The position numbers were made by a program, and so were the translations under genes. Under the pieces are notes generated by a model. The model had not been told where the DNA came from. It made no database searches and saw only the letters and a program-made list of their open reading frames with translations. Shown in pieces: positions 1 through 8,756 of a stretch of 64,000 nt of DNA; positions within the stretch are counted from its first letter, which is position 1, and each line of letters begins with the position of its first letter. Source of the stretch: UBA2020 sp964551435 (GTDB taxonomy: Bacteria; Pseudomonadota; Alphaproteobacteria; Micavibrionales; UBA2020); contig CAZKBS010000003.1 of the NCBI GenBank assembly GCA_964551435.1, forward strand, positions 150,325-214,324, written 5' to 3'.

Positions 1-604
1 CCCCATCCATTTGCATATATATGTCGGCAAGGGTGCCGGCGCAGATCACCAGCTTGTCGCCCACATGCACGATACGGTCGGGGTTGGCGCAAATCATCGG
101 CAGGTTCTTTTCGGCGCAGCCCGCCAGACGGTCGCGGTACATGTCGGCGGTATGGCTGAAATCCTCGATGCCGCTGCACAGCACGAAATCGGCATCCTCC
201 GGCGTTGCGACCAGATCGACATCCATATCTTCGAACAGGCTGTGGTCACGCGCGCCGCCGATATGAAAGCAGCGTTTGCCCCATTGCTGCAAATAACGCT
301 CGCGCAGGGCCTGCCATGTCGCCTCACCCGAGGTCATGATGCCCGCATAAAGGTCGGGCGTGACGCCCATGGATGTCAACTTTTCCGCAACCGTATAGGC
401 GCGGCGCGGCGCATTTGACAGCAGCCATACGCGGCGCTTGGCGCGTTTCATTTCCTTGAGCGTCGGCACAGTATGCGGAAAAGCCTGCTCCCCGTCATGC
501 ACCACCCCCCAAAGGTCGAGAATATATCCCTCATAAAAGCCTGCAATCTCGCCGATACCCTCGATGAAACGCGGCATCGCCTTGCCGTTTTGTGCGGACA
601 ACAT
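1..604 (-). CDS. HAD-IIA family hydrolase (TIGR01459-like), 3' end outside window
   Basis: About 201 N-terminal residues are present; the reading frame runs off the left edge, so the C-terminal part is missing. The start ATG at 604 has a GGAGG ribosome site just upstream (tgatggaggaataaat). Residues 30-38 read DLWGVVHDG, the DxxGxxxDG motif I of class IIA HAD phosphatases, and LLSNAPR further on fits motif II. This pattern (N-terminal IEGI, then DLWGV, then SNAPR) is that of the TIGR01459 subfamily, whose substrate is unknown. It lies directly upstream of no visible partner; the EAL gene ends 2 bases before its start, so the two may be read together. The family call is firm, the function is open. 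Confidence 0.8.
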   Translation of the reverse strand, partial: MLSAQNGKAMPRFIEGIGEIAGFYEGYILDLWGVVHDGEQAFPHTVPTLKEMKRAKRRVWLLSNAPRRAYTVAEKLTSMGVTPDLYAGIMTSGEATWQALRERYLQQWGKRCFHIGGARDHSLFEDMDVDLVATPEDADFVLCSGIEDFSHTADMYRDRLAGCAEKNLPMICANPDRIVHVGDKLVICAGTLADIYMQMDG

Positions 605-606
605 AT

Positions 607-1929
607 TTATTCCTCCATCAGCGCCGCTTCCGCGCGCGCAGGCTTGCCGAACAGATAGCCCTGTCCGTAATCGATATCGAGATCCAGAAGCTCGATGAGC
701 TGTTTTTCGGATTCAATTTTTTCAACAATCATGTCGATGCCGCGGCTATCCAGTTCCGCCTTCAGGCGCTTCAGGCGCTTGACGCCGCCAATCTCGCGCA
801 TGCCTTCAATCACCAGCGCCGCATCGACTTTGATGAAACGGATATGCCGCGCCTCCAGATGCGCGAAATCGAACGACAGCTCGCGCACCTGATCCATCGA
901 AAAGCGGCAACCCAGACGCGAAAGACCATCCAGTACCGGCAAGGTCTCCGCCCGCATGGTCGCAAGGTCGCGCTGGCCCAGCTCAAACACCAGACGCGGG
1001 GCGAGCGCACGGTACTGCGCGATAAACTCTACAAGGTCGCCCATGAATTTCGGGTCGTTCAGCGTCAGGCTGGTGATATTGCAAAACCATGCGCGCCCTG
1101 CCCCGCCGCTGCCCGCATCGCGTATCGCCTGCAGCGCGCGCAGCAAAAGAAGATTGTCAATCACCGGCACCATTTCATGCTGCATGGCGACGGCCAGATA
1201 CCGCTCCGCCGGCAAATAAATCTCGTTTTCGATGCGGATGCGCGAAAACATTTCAAAGAACCGCGACTTGCGCTGCGGCAGGTTGACGATGGGCTGCAGG
1301 AAAATATCGATACTGTCCTGCTGCACCGCATGGCGCACGAAGGCCATGACCTGTTCATCCGTCAGCACACGCGCGGCATTTTCCGCCGTCAGGCCGCTGA
1401 TCACCGGCAAAGGCGCCGCCTGTTCATCTGCCGCCGTACGCGCGGGCGCATCCATGCGTGACAGCTGTTCGGCGATGGCTTTGATCATCCGCTGTTCGAT
1501 GCCGCCGCCTGCCGCGGGCGCAACACCCAGCATTTCCTGCTGGCGGCCGAAACGGCGCGCGGTTTCGCCGGCATCGGCCAGCGTGCGGCGCATGTCGGCA
1601 AGGTCGTTGCGGTTACGCGCGACTTCGCGCACGATGCGGTCGTAATCTGTATGGATACGGCGGATTTGTTCGACCAGATCCCGCTCCCAGCGGCGGCGGG
1701 CGGCCATTTCGACGGCAAAAAATCCGGCCAGCGCCAGCATGGCCGTCACCAGAAACGCCACCCGCGGCGACGCCACGCTGCCAAGCACAATCAGAAACGT
1801 TACAAGACCGAGGGCGAACAGAATATTTTTAAACGTCAGATATTCGCGCCAATCCACATGACGGCGCGCATCGCCGCGCAAGGGGGCCATCGGGTCGTCG
1901 CTGCCGTCACGGTCTGCAGGGGCGCTCAT
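607..1929 (-). CDS. Membrane-anchored degenerate EAL-domain protein
   Basis: A 440-residue protein. The chosen ATG at 1929 overlaps the pyrD stop as ATGA; a longer frame exists but would run deep into pyrD. Two hydrophobic segments lie near residues 30-70 (NILFALGLVTFLIVLG and VAFLVTAMLALAGFF), followed by a probable coiled coil and then a C-terminal EAL-like domain. Conserved landmarks are altered: the EAL signature reads FFEMFSR, the DDFGTG loop reads MDQVREL, and only the first Asp remains; KVD, an E in VEKIES and QGYLFGKP persist. Active c-di-GMP phosphodiesterases need the second Asp of that loop, so this copy is probably catalytically dead and may bind c-di-GMP or a partner instead. That role is inference. 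Confidence 0.8.
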   Translation of the reverse strand: MSAPADRDGSDDPMAPLRGDARRHVDWREYLTFKNILFALGLVTFLIVLGSVASPRVAFLVTAMLALAGFFAVEMAARRRWERDLVEQIRRIHTDYDRIVREVARNRNDLADMRRTLADAGETARRFGRQQEMLGVAPAAGGGIEQRMIKAIAEQLSRMDAPARTAADEQAAPLPVISGLTAENAARVLTDEQVMAFVRHAVQQDSIDIFLQPIVNLPQRKSRFFEMFSRIRIENEIYLPAERYLAVAMQHEMVPVIDNLLLLRALQAIRDAGSGGAGRAWFCNITSLTLNDPKFMGDLVEFIAQYRALAPRLVFELGQRDLATMRAETLPVLDGLSRLGCRFSMDQVRELSFDFAHLEARHIRFIKVDAALVIEGMREIGGVKRLKRLKAELDSRGIDMIVEKIESEKQLIELLDLDIDYGQGYLFGKPARAEAALMEE

Positions 1930-3050
1930 GCCGCGACCTCCGCATCGGCGTCCAAATCGACGTCGGCACCGACAGCTTCGGAAATATGGCGCAGCCCCGC
2001 ATCGCGCACACGCGACGACAATCCTTTCAATATCTGCGGCACCAATGCAGGGCCTTCGTAGACCAGCCCCGTATAGACCTGTACCAGCGACGCGCCCGCG
2101 CGGATACGCCGCCATGCGTCATCGGCGTTTTCGATGCCGCCCACGCCTACCAGCGGCACAGCGCCACGCGTCAGGCGGTAAAAATCAGCCAGCACGTCGC
2201 AGGCTTTGTCTTTCAGCAAGCGTCCGCTGAGCCCGCCCGCCTCGGTTTTCAAATTTTCCGCCAGCGCATCGGGCCGCGCCGTCGTGGTATTTGACACCAC
2301 AAGGCCGTGAATATGATGCCGCAGCGCCAGCTGCGCGACGGCGGCGCGCTGGTCGGGCGTCAAATCGGGCGCGACCTTCAACAAAAGCGCAGGGCGCGCC
2401 ACGGGCGCAATATCCAGCGCGCCCAGAACGGCCATCAACCCCGCGAGCAGCGCATCGAGCATATTCTCGCTTTGCAAATCGCGCAGGCCGGGAGTATTCG
2501 GCGATGATACATTGACCACGATATAATCCGCCATCGGCGCGAGCACGGAGAGGCCGCGGCTGTAACCTTCGAACGCGGAGGCGGTTTCCTTGTTGATGCC
2601 GATATTGACGCCCAGAAGACCGCACAGATAGTTTTCGCCGCCCTGCGCCTGCGCCTGCGCGACGCGAAAATCGCTGACACGCGCGGCGAAAGCGTCCAGC
2701 CCTTTGCCCGGAAAGCCAAGGCGGTTGATGACGGCGCGGTTCGGAATATCGCGGAACAGGCGCGGTGCGGGGTTGCCGTCCTGCGGCAGCGGCGTCACTG
2801 TGCCTGCCTCCACAAAACCGAAACCCATATCGAGCATGGGCGCAATCACTTCGGCATCTTTGTCAAACCCTGCAGCAAGGCCGATGGGGTTGGGAAAACT
2901 GTGCCCCAGAATATCGCAGCGCAGCGCCGGATCATCATGGCGATAGCGCGGCGCCAGACCCGTTTTCAAAAGACGGAGGGTCAGGCGGTGTGCCCGCTCC
3001 GGCTCCATCGACATCAAAAAAGGTTTGATGAGCGGATAAAGGTTGATCAT
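1926..3050 (-). CDS. pyrD: Dihydroorotate dehydrogenase (quinone), class 2
   Basis: A 374-residue FMN enzyme that oxidises dihydroorotate to orotate in pyrimidine synthesis and passes electrons to membrane quinone. The N-terminal segment (YPLIKPFLMSMEPERAH) is the membrane-associating extension typical of class 2 enzymes, and VNVSSPNTPGLR carries the serine that acts as catalytic base in this class. VGVGGIENADDAW is the FMN phosphate region. The start overlaps the thrC stop (ATGA) and the stop overlaps the EAL gene start (ATGA), so three genes are likely co-translated. The C-terminus carries an acidic tail of about 20 residues (GADVDLDADAEVAA) beyond the usual end of the family. Confidence 0.96.
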   Translation of the reverse strand: MINLYPLIKPFLMSMEPERAHRLTLRLLKTGLAPRYRHDDPALRCDILGHSFPNPIGLAAGFDKDAEVIAPMLDMGFGFVEAGTVTPLPQDGNPAPRLFRDIPNRAVINRLGFPGKGLDAFAARVSDFRVAQAQAQGGENYLCGLLGVNIGINKETASAFEGYSRGLSVLAPMADYIVVNVSSPNTPGLRDLQSENMLDALLAGLMAVLGALDIAPVARPALLLKVAPDLTPDQRAAVAQLALRHHIHGLVVSNTTTARPDALAENLKTEAGGLSGRLLKDKACDVLADFYRLTRGAVPLVGVGGIENADDAWRRIRAGASLVQVYTGLVYEGPALVPQILKGLSSRVRDAGLRHISEAVGADVDLDADAEVAA

Positions 3051-4456
3051 GCCGCCCCGCCAAATGCCGCACGGATATAATCCTGCACCTTGCCCAGATC
3101 AGCGGGCAATACGTCATAACGCTCCGGACGTGTCATCAGTCCGGCCAGATGCGCGGGCAGTTCGGGCGCGACATCGGTGACCGCCTTGACCGCATCGGGA
3201 AATTTGGCGGGATGCGCCGTGGCCAGCGTTACCATGACGTCATCGGGGCGGGCACGTTTCCAGTCCTGCGCCACGCCGATGCCGACCGCCGTATGCGGGT
3301 CGAGCACGTAATCATACCGGCGGTAGATATCGCGGATAATCGCCGTTGTTTCTGCATCATCCTTGCGGCCGCTCGCGAATACGGACGACAGCTGCGCCAT
3401 GATATCGGGGCTCAGGTCAAACGGCCCCTTGTCGCGGAAATGTTTCATGGTCGCGGCAACCGCGGCGCCGTCGCGGCCATAGAGGTCGAACAGCAATCGC
3501 TCGAAGTTGCTGGAAATCTGGATGTCCATGCTGGGGCTGATGGTCGGCACGACGCCACGGCGCTCCATACGGCCCGTGGTGTAAAAACGGTGCAGGATAT
3601 CATTCGCATTGGTGGCGACAATCAATCGGCTGACCGGCAGGCCCATCGATTTCGCCACATAGCCCGCATAGACGTTACCAAAATTCCCCGTCGGCACAGT
3701 GAACACCGGCGCACGGCCCGTTTCGGCCTGCACGCGCACGCCCGCATAAACGTAGTAAACCACCTGCGCCAGAATTCGCGCCCAGTTGATGGAATTGATG
3801 GCCGACAGCTGCATGGCATCGCGGAAGGCCAGATCGCCGAACATCACCTTCACCATATCCTGACAATCGTCAAAACTGCCCTCGATGGCGATATTGCGCA
3901 CGTTCGGCGCATCGACCGTGGTCATCTGCCGGCGCTGCACGTCGGATACGCGGCCTTTCGGGTGCAGGATAACGATATTCGCATAGGGGCTGTTTTTAAA
4001 CGCCTCGATCGCGGCGGAACCGGTATCGCCGGACGTCGCGCCGACGATGGTGACTTTTTGTCCGCGTGCCTTGAGGATGAAATCGAAAACCTGCCCCAGA
4101 AATTGCAGCGCTACATCCTTGAACGCCAGCGTCGGACCGTGAAAAAGCTCCTGCACGTAAAAACCGTCGTCGAGTTTGCGCAGCGGCGTTTTTTCCGGAT
4201 GCGCAAAGCCTTTGTAGGATTTTTGCAAAAGCGCGATCAGATCCTGCGCGGAAATATCTTCACCGACAAACGGGGCGATGACGCGCCACGCCACTTCCAG
4301 ATAATTCTGGTTGGCCATGTTGCGAAATTCTTCTGCCGATATTTGCGGGCAGGCATCGGGCACATAAAGCCCGCCGTCGCGGGCAAGACCCGTCAGCGCG
4401 GCATCGGCGAAATTCAGGCGCGGCGCTGCGCCCCGGGTGCTGATGTAGCCGGGCAT
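3047..4456 (-). CDS. thrC: Threonine synthase
   Basis: A 469-residue PLP enzyme converting O-phosphohomoserine to threonine. It has the N-terminal Y-ST-RG signature (YISTRG), and HGPTLAFKD, with Lys113 as the expected PLP lysine; VGATSGDTGSAA is the phosphate-binding loop. The length fits the long bacterial/fungal type. The start ATG at 4456 lies 43 bases inside the 3' end of the carboxypeptidase gene in another frame, and its stop overlaps pyrD. In many alphaproteobacteria thrC follows SURF1 close to the cytochrome oxidase genes; here the same order is kept but with an M32 peptidase gene between them. Confidence 0.97.
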   Translation of the reverse strand: MPGYISTRGAAPRLNFADAALTGLARDGGLYVPDACPQISAEEFRNMANQNYLEVAWRVIAPFVGEDISAQDLIALLQKSYKGFAHPEKTPLRKLDDGFYVQELFHGPTLAFKDVALQFLGQVFDFILKARGQKVTIVGATSGDTGSAAIEAFKNSPYANIVILHPKGRVSDVQRRQMTTVDAPNVRNIAIEGSFDDCQDMVKVMFGDLAFRDAMQLSAINSINWARILAQVVYYVYAGVRVQAETGRAPVFTVPTGNFGNVYAGYVAKSMGLPVSRLIVATNANDILHRFYTTGRMERRGVVPTISPSMDIQISSNFERLLFDLYGRDGAAVAATMKHFRDKGPFDLSPDIMAQLSSVFASGRKDDAETTAIIRDIYRRYDYVLDPHTAVGIGVAQDWKRARPDDVMVTLATAHPAKFPDAVKAVTDVAPELPAHLAGLMTRPERYDVLPADLGKVQDYIRAAFGGAA

Positions 4457-5958
4457 GGTTCACTCCCCTCGTAAGTCCTGCCGAGGTAACGCTCGGTCAC
4501 ATGTTTTTTGAAATAATAGGTTGAAAACGGCTTGCCCGTCGCATCGCGCACCAGTTCGGGCGGCGTCATTAGGCAGGCCTTGGCCTGCACGTTATCGCGC
4601 AGCCAGCCGGTGAAGCTGCCGATATCGCCCGCCGCCACGCGCGCGAAAACATCGGGGATATCCTGTTTCATCTTGTCCACCATCTGCGCGGCGATGAAAG
4701 CGCCCAGCGCATAGGCGGGGAAATACCCGAAGGCACCGAAATACCAGTGAATATCCTGCAAGCAGCCGAGGCGGTTGCTCGGCGGCGCGACGCCGATGAG
4801 GCTGCGGAAACCTTCCATCCATGCCTCGGGCAGGTCTTTTACATCCAGCTTGCCCTCCACCATCGCGCGTTCAAGGCGGTAGCGCATGATGACATGAGCG
4901 GGATAGGTCACTTCGTCCGCCTCGACTCGGATAAAGCTGCGCGAGACGCGCGTGACGTGACGGTAGAGGTTTTCCGCCGACAGTTCATCGCCTTTGCCGC
5001 CGAAGGCTTTTTGCACATGCGGCGCCATGAATTGCCAGTATTCGCGGCTGCGGCCCAGCTGCATGTCGATGCTGAGCGATTGGGATTCATGAATGGCCAT
5101 ACCCATGTTCTGGCTGGCGCCGACGGGCTGGTGTTGCCACTCGGCGGGGGTGTAGCGGTCGTAAAAACCGTGGCCTGCCTCATGCGCGACGCCCTGCATG
5201 GCATCGGTGAAGTCTTCTTCCTTGTAGCGCGTGGTGATGCGCACATCATTGCCGATCCCGCTGCTGAAGGGATGCAGCGACACATCGAGACGCCCCCAAT
5301 CCGGGGTGAAGCCGATGAGGTTGCAGACCTGCTGGCAAAGCTTTTGCTGCGTGCCGACATCGAACGGCCCGCCGAGCGGCAGGGGCTCTTTTTGCACCGC
5401 CAGCACTTCGTCAAGGAACGACGGCAAAAAAGCGGCCACATCCTCAAACGCCGCATCGACGTCGGCAACGCTCATACCCGGGGCGTAGCTGTCCATCAAG
5501 GCGCCATATTTGCAAGTGCCCAGTTTTTCCGCCTTGGCCGCCGCATGTTCGCGCACGATGGAGAGCAGCGCGGCGAGTTCTTTTTCGACAATCGAAAAAT
5601 CATCTTCGGCCCGCGCCTTGCGCCAGATGACCTCGGTGCGGGTTTCCTGATTCATTTTCCGCGCGACCAGATCGGCCGGCACGGCGGTCGCGTGGGTATA
5701 GAGCCATTCCATCACGCGCACATTCGCCGCCTGCCACGGAGAGAGATTTTTTTTATCCACCGCCGCCAGCCATTCGCCGACATTGGGGTCGGTTTGCATT
5801 TCGTGGATTTTGAGGTTCAGAACCTCGACCTGCCGGGCGCGCTGGTCGACCCCCGCCTCCGGCATCAGCACGGAGCGGTCCCAGTCCAGCAGGGAGTCGA
5901 TTTGCTTGAGCGTCATGATCTGGCCGAAACGATCTTCTAGCTGCTGGTAGGTTTTCAT
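4414..5958 (-). CDS. M32 family carboxypeptidase (carboxypeptidase Taq type)
   Basis: A 514-residue zinc metallocarboxypeptidase, the usual length for M32, removing C-terminal residues from peptides in the cytoplasm. Residues 259-263 read HEAGH, the HExxH zinc site; HPFSSG, VRITTRY and the later IHESQS (with the third-ligand glutamate) are the other hallmark stretches of M32, all present and in order. It starts at 5958, 5 bases from the SURF1 stop at 5964, and its last 43 bases overlap thrC in a different frame. In related genomes this position between SURF1 and thrC is often empty or held by an M16 peptidase, so this is a local variation. Call is firm. Confidence 0.94.
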   Translation of the reverse strand: MKTYQQLEDRFGQIMTLKQIDSLLDWDRSVLMPEAGVDQRARQVEVLNLKIHEMQTDPNVGEWLAAVDKKNLSPWQAANVRVMEWLYTHATAVPADLVARKMNQETRTEVIWRKARAEDDFSIVEKELAALLSIVREHAAAKAEKLGTCKYGALMDSYAPGMSVADVDAAFEDVAAFLPSFLDEVLAVQKEPLPLGGPFDVGTQQKLCQQVCNLIGFTPDWGRLDVSLHPFSSGIGNDVRITTRYKEEDFTDAMQGVAHEAGHGFYDRYTPAEWQHQPVGASQNMGMAIHESQSLSIDMQLGRSREYWQFMAPHVQKAFGGKGDELSAENLYRHVTRVSRSFIRVEADEVTYPAHVIMRYRLERAMVEGKLDVKDLPEAWMEGFRSLIGVAPPSNRLGCLQDIHWYFGAFGYFPAYALGAFIAAQMVDKMKQDIPDVFARVAAGDIGSFTGWLRDNVQAKACLMTPPELVRDATGKPFSTYYFKKHVTERYLGRTYEGSEPCPATSAPGAQRRA

Positions 5959-5963
5959 ACGGC

Positions 5964-6659
5964 TTACTCCGTTTTTGCGGGGTTTGCGGATTTGTCGCGC
6001 TGGCTAATCGCGAAGACAAGCATCAGAATACCCGCCATGCCGAACCAGAACAACGCATATTGCAGGTGGTTATTGCGTATTTGCGCCGTGGCGGCGAAGC
6101 CGGCGGGATAGCCCCCCGCATGCGGCGGCAGGGTGACAATCACGGGCAGCGCGGCGCCGTATCCGGCGGCGCGGGCCATGGCTTGGGTATCCGGCCAATA
6201 CCAGTCATTTTTGGCGGGGTTGTTGTCGGGGGTGAATGTCGATTTATGGGGAATCTGCACAATCCCGTCCAGCATTTGCGGCGCGGCGGGTACGGTGACA
6301 TCGACGCGCGCGTCATCGGGCACAAACCCGCGGTTGATGAAAACCGGCTGCCCCGCTTCGCGCCGGAGCAGCACAAACATATGCGCGCCGACCTTGCCAT
6401 TGTCGGTGCGCGGTTTCAGCCAGAAAACATGCGCGGCATCGAACACCCCTTCGGCGCGGACGCGGCGGTATTCCCAATCCTCCGGCTTGTCGATGGCGGC
6501 AGGCAGCGCGGCGGGTTCGGCCGCCATGCGGGCCGCGACGCGGGCGAGCAAATCCTCTTTCCACGCCAGACGCTGCACCTGCCAGATCCCCAGCGCGAGG
6601 AGTATCGCGAGCATCAGCACGAAACTTGTATAGATTTTGAATTTTTTATGGAATTTCAT
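5964..6659 (-). CDS. SURF1 family cytochrome oxidase assembly protein
   Basis: A 231-residue inner-membrane protein with the two-helix SURF1 layout: an N-terminal helix (YTSFVLMLAILLALGIWQVQR) and a C-terminal one (YALFWFGMAGILMLVFAIS). The first helix is followed by the WQxxR pattern, VFINRGFVP lies in the middle, and NNHLQYALFWF is the conserved C-terminal motif. SURF1 proteins help insert heme a into subunit I of aa3 oxidases. It is cut off from the main oxidase operon by a plus-strand gene at 6747-7355, so it probably has its own promoter in 6660-6746. Confidence 0.93.
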   Translation of the reverse strand: MKFHKKFKIYTSFVLMLAILLALGIWQVQRLAWKEDLLARVAARMAAEPAALPAAIDKPEDWEYRRVRAEGVFDAAHVFWLKPRTDNGKVGAHMFVLLRREAGQPVFINRGFVPDDARVDVTVPAAPQMLDGIVQIPHKSTFTPDNNPAKNDWYWPDTQAMARAAGYGAALPVIVTLPPHAGGYPAGFAATAQIRNNHLQYALFWFGMAGILMLVFAISQRDKSANPAKTE

Positions 6660-6746
6660 GGGTCATTTCCGCCGTATGGACACCTTAGTCAAAAGGGGGT
6701 AGGTTTTCAATCATCCCCTTTTTACGAAACATGTACGGAGCCGCCC

Positions 6747-7355
6747 TTGTCCGCCAAGCCGCACAAATCTGTCCCGCGCCCCGCCGCCCCGCGCCCGCTG
6801 AGCGCCGGCGAAACCGCGCTGGCCCGCCGCGTGTTTGGCGATTCCATCGACTATAGCCGCGTCAGCGTGACGGAGGGCAAATTCATCGGCTTCCAGCCCT
6901 ATGGCACCGCGATGGCGCCCGACGGGCACCTGTATATGTATGGCTGCTACAAAAACGATTACAGCTGCGAGGCCGACCACTGGCAGGGCCATTTCATTCA
7001 TGAAATGACCCATGTATGGCAGCAGCAGAACGGCATCCTGAACCCCATCGCCGAGGCGATGAAGCTGAGCATCAAATTCCGTTTCAACTACAACGCCGCC
7101 TATGACTACAAGCTGGAACACGGCAAAGACCTGCTGGATTACAACATGGAACAGCAAGCCAGCATCGTGCAGGATTATTTCATGCTGAAAATCTGCGGCG
7201 ACAGCGGCCATCTGGGCCATTGCAAGAATATTTGCAGCCCGCAGGCGAAAATCAACCTGCTGGAAAAAACGCTGGAAAAGTTTTTGCAAAACCCGTCCTA
7301 CGCCGCAAAAACAGCGCCCAAAGACGGCGGCAAACCCAAACCGCCCACCGCCTGA
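6747..7355 (+). CDS. vgr-related protein with HExxH motif (eCIS-core/DUF4157-like)
   Basis: No ATG fits; the TTG at 6747 is chosen because GGAG lies 7 bases upstream, giving 202 residues. The long frame upstream of it is antisense to SURF1. LSAGETALARRVFGDSIDY, FQPYGTAMAPDGHLYM and FIHEMTHVWQQ match the small alphaproteobacterial proteins annotated as vgr-related. HEMTH is a zinc-type HExxH, so a metallopeptidase fold is likely; the same fold occurs as a domain in extracellular contractile injection system cargo. No secretion signal is visible. The C-terminus has a Cys-containing patch (KICGDSGHLGHCKNICS) and a Lys/Pro-rich tail. Function is not established. Confidence 0.75.
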   Translation: MSAKPHKSVPRPAAPRPLSAGETALARRVFGDSIDYSRVSVTEGKFIGFQPYGTAMAPDGHLYMYGCYKNDYSCEADHWQGHFIHEMTHVWQQQNGILNPIAEAMKLSIKFRFNYNAAYDYKLEHGKDLLDYNMEQQASIVQDYFMLKICGDSGHLGHCKNICSPQAKINLLEKTLEKFLQNPSYAAKTAPKDGGKPKPPTA

Positions 7356-7377
7356 CGGACGGGCGCGGCAAATAACG

Positions 7378-7752
7378 TCAGCTGTCTTTCTTCTCGCGCG
7401 CTTCCCTGTCTTTTTTCAGGTGACGCCATTCGAGTATGATGATGTAGGCCTTAGTCGCCGGCAGCATCACCGCAATCGCGCCCAGCCCCACCACCGTCCA
7501 TAGCACCGCATGCACCCACAGCGGCGGGGAAAACATCAGTTCGAACACCCACGCCATCGGCACGATGGAAAAACACAGAATAAACATGATAAATACCGCC
7601 GCGCCGTCGCCGATGTCATGCGCGCCCAGCGGCGCATTGCAGATATCGCATTTTTCAACAACGCTGACCGTCCACGGACGGTAAAGCCTGCCCTTGCGGC
7701 ACAGCGGGCAGCGGGGTTTCAGGCAAAACGAAATATCATCGGCAAGGGACAT
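7378..7752 (-). CDS. DUF983 membrane protein
   Basis: A 124-residue protein with an N-terminal zinc-ribbon-like part, two CxxC pairs (CPLCRKG and CDICNA), followed by two hydrophobic segments (AAVFIMFILCFSIVPMAWVF and VLWTVVGLGAIAVMLPA) and a charged Lys/Glu tail. DUF983 genes are regularly found right after cytochrome oxidase subunit III in alphaproteobacteria, and this one follows ctaE at 118 bases, with a long inverted repeat between. A role in oxidase assembly is suggested by context only. Confidence 0.9.
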   Translation of the reverse strand: MSLADDISFCLKPRCPLCRKGRLYRPWTVSVVEKCDICNAPLGAHDIGDGAAVFIMFILCFSIVPMAWVFELMFSPPLWVHAVLWTVVGLGAIAVMLPATKAYIIILEWRHLKKDREAREKKDS

Positions 7753-7782
7753 GGCTTACATCCGCAAAAAGGCTTCAAAAGC

Positions 7783-7850
7783 ACATCGCCTGTTTCACAC
7801 TTTTTCGCACGGGGCACAGAATGCGGTGCGGGGCGTGAAACAGGCGATGT
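7783..7850. repeat. 16-bp perfect inverted repeat between ctaE and DUF983
   Basis: The arms at 7783-7798 and 7835-7850 are exact reverse complements (core CATCGCCTGTTTCAC), with a 36-base loop. A smaller nested pair, CGCAC at 7806-7810 and GTGCG at 7826-7830, lies inside. In the minus-strand transcript the structure sits 20 bases after the ctaE stop and just ahead of the DUF983 start, followed by GCTTTTG, so it could be a terminator, a processing or stability hairpin, or a small repeat element. Confidence 0.75.
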
Positions 7851-7870
7851 TAATCAGGTATCGTCAGTTC

Positions 7871-8707
7871 TTAGGCGTTGCCCCACCAGTAGATGGCAAC
7901 GAACAGGAACAGCCACACCACGTCAACGAAATGCCAGTACCACGCAGCCGCTTCGAAACCGAAGTGGCTCTTGGGCGTGAAATGGCCTTTCTTGGTGCGG
8001 AAATAGCAAACGCCAAGGAAGATCGTCCCCACCAGCACATGGAAACCGTGGAAGCCTGTCGCCATGTAGAAGGCCGCGGAATAAACGCTTTCCTTGAACG
8101 GGAAGCTGGCGTGCACGTATTCGTATGCCTGAAAACCCGTGAACACGACGCCAAGGCCAACCGTGATGCCGAGCGCCTGCGCGGCTTCTTCGTTTTTACC
8201 CTCAAGGATCGCATGGTGCGCCCAGGTAACGGTGCAGCCCGACAGCAGCAGGATCATGGTCATCAGGAACGGCAGGTCAAAGGCCGGAATGGGAGTCACG
8301 AATTTCGGCGGCCACTGGAAACCCAGCGCTTCCGTCGGCATCAGCGCGCCCCAGAAAAACGCCCAGAAGAAGGCCACGAAGAACATTACCTCGGAGGCGA
8401 TGAACAGGGCCATGCCATAGCGGAAACCGATTTTGGTTTGGTCGCTATGCGCTTTTTCGACGACTGCTTCTTTCACAACGTCGCGCCACCAGAACCACAT
8501 CACGGCCAGAACCGCCGCGAAGCCGAGCAGCACACCTTTCAGACCGACGTTCCAGCCGGAGAATTCGACCTTGTGCATGAACAAGACCGCGCCCAGCGCC
8601 AGCAGCCCCGCAGCAAAGGAGCCCGCGAGCGGCCAGATGCTCGGTTTCACCAGGTGAAACGGATGCGGTTTGCCGCCTTTGAGGTCATAGACAGGTGTAT
8701 CAGCCAT
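7871..8707 (-). CDS. ctaE: Cytochrome c oxidase subunit III
   Basis: A 278-residue, seven-helix inner-membrane subunit of the aa3-type oxidase. HPFHLVKPSIWPLAGS at the N-terminus and ATGFHGFHVLVGT with WHFVDVVWLFLF near the C-terminus are family signatures; EVMFFVAFFWAFF carries the conserved glutamate of the third helix. It is transcribed with ctaG upstream; the 113-base gap to ctaG holds three identical hairpins. Confidence 0.97.
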   Translation of the reverse strand: MADTPVYDLKGGKPHPFHLVKPSIWPLAGSFAAGLLALGAVLFMHKVEFSGWNVGLKGVLLGFAAVLAVMWFWWRDVVKEAVVEKAHSDQTKIGFRYGMALFIASEVMFFVAFFWAFFWGALMPTEALGFQWPPKFVTPIPAFDLPFLMTMILLLSGCTVTWAHHAILEGKNEEAAQALGITVGLGVVFTGFQAYEYVHASFPFKESVYSAAFYMATGFHGFHVLVGTIFLGVCYFRTKKGHFTPKSHFGFEAAAWYWHFVDVVWLFLFVAIYWWGNA

Positions 8708-8756
8708 TTTTATTTCCTTCCGGTCATTCGACAGCGTCAGCCGCCGTGTTCGTTTT

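Noticed and set aside
3149..4474. 441-residue open frame opposite thrC
   Set aside because: Antisense to an intact thrC; no motif, no ribosome site.
6691..6722. AAAAGGGG/CCCCTTTT stem with 16-base loop
   Set aside because: It lies between divergent genes where no terminator is needed, and the loop is long; treated as chance or leader structure.
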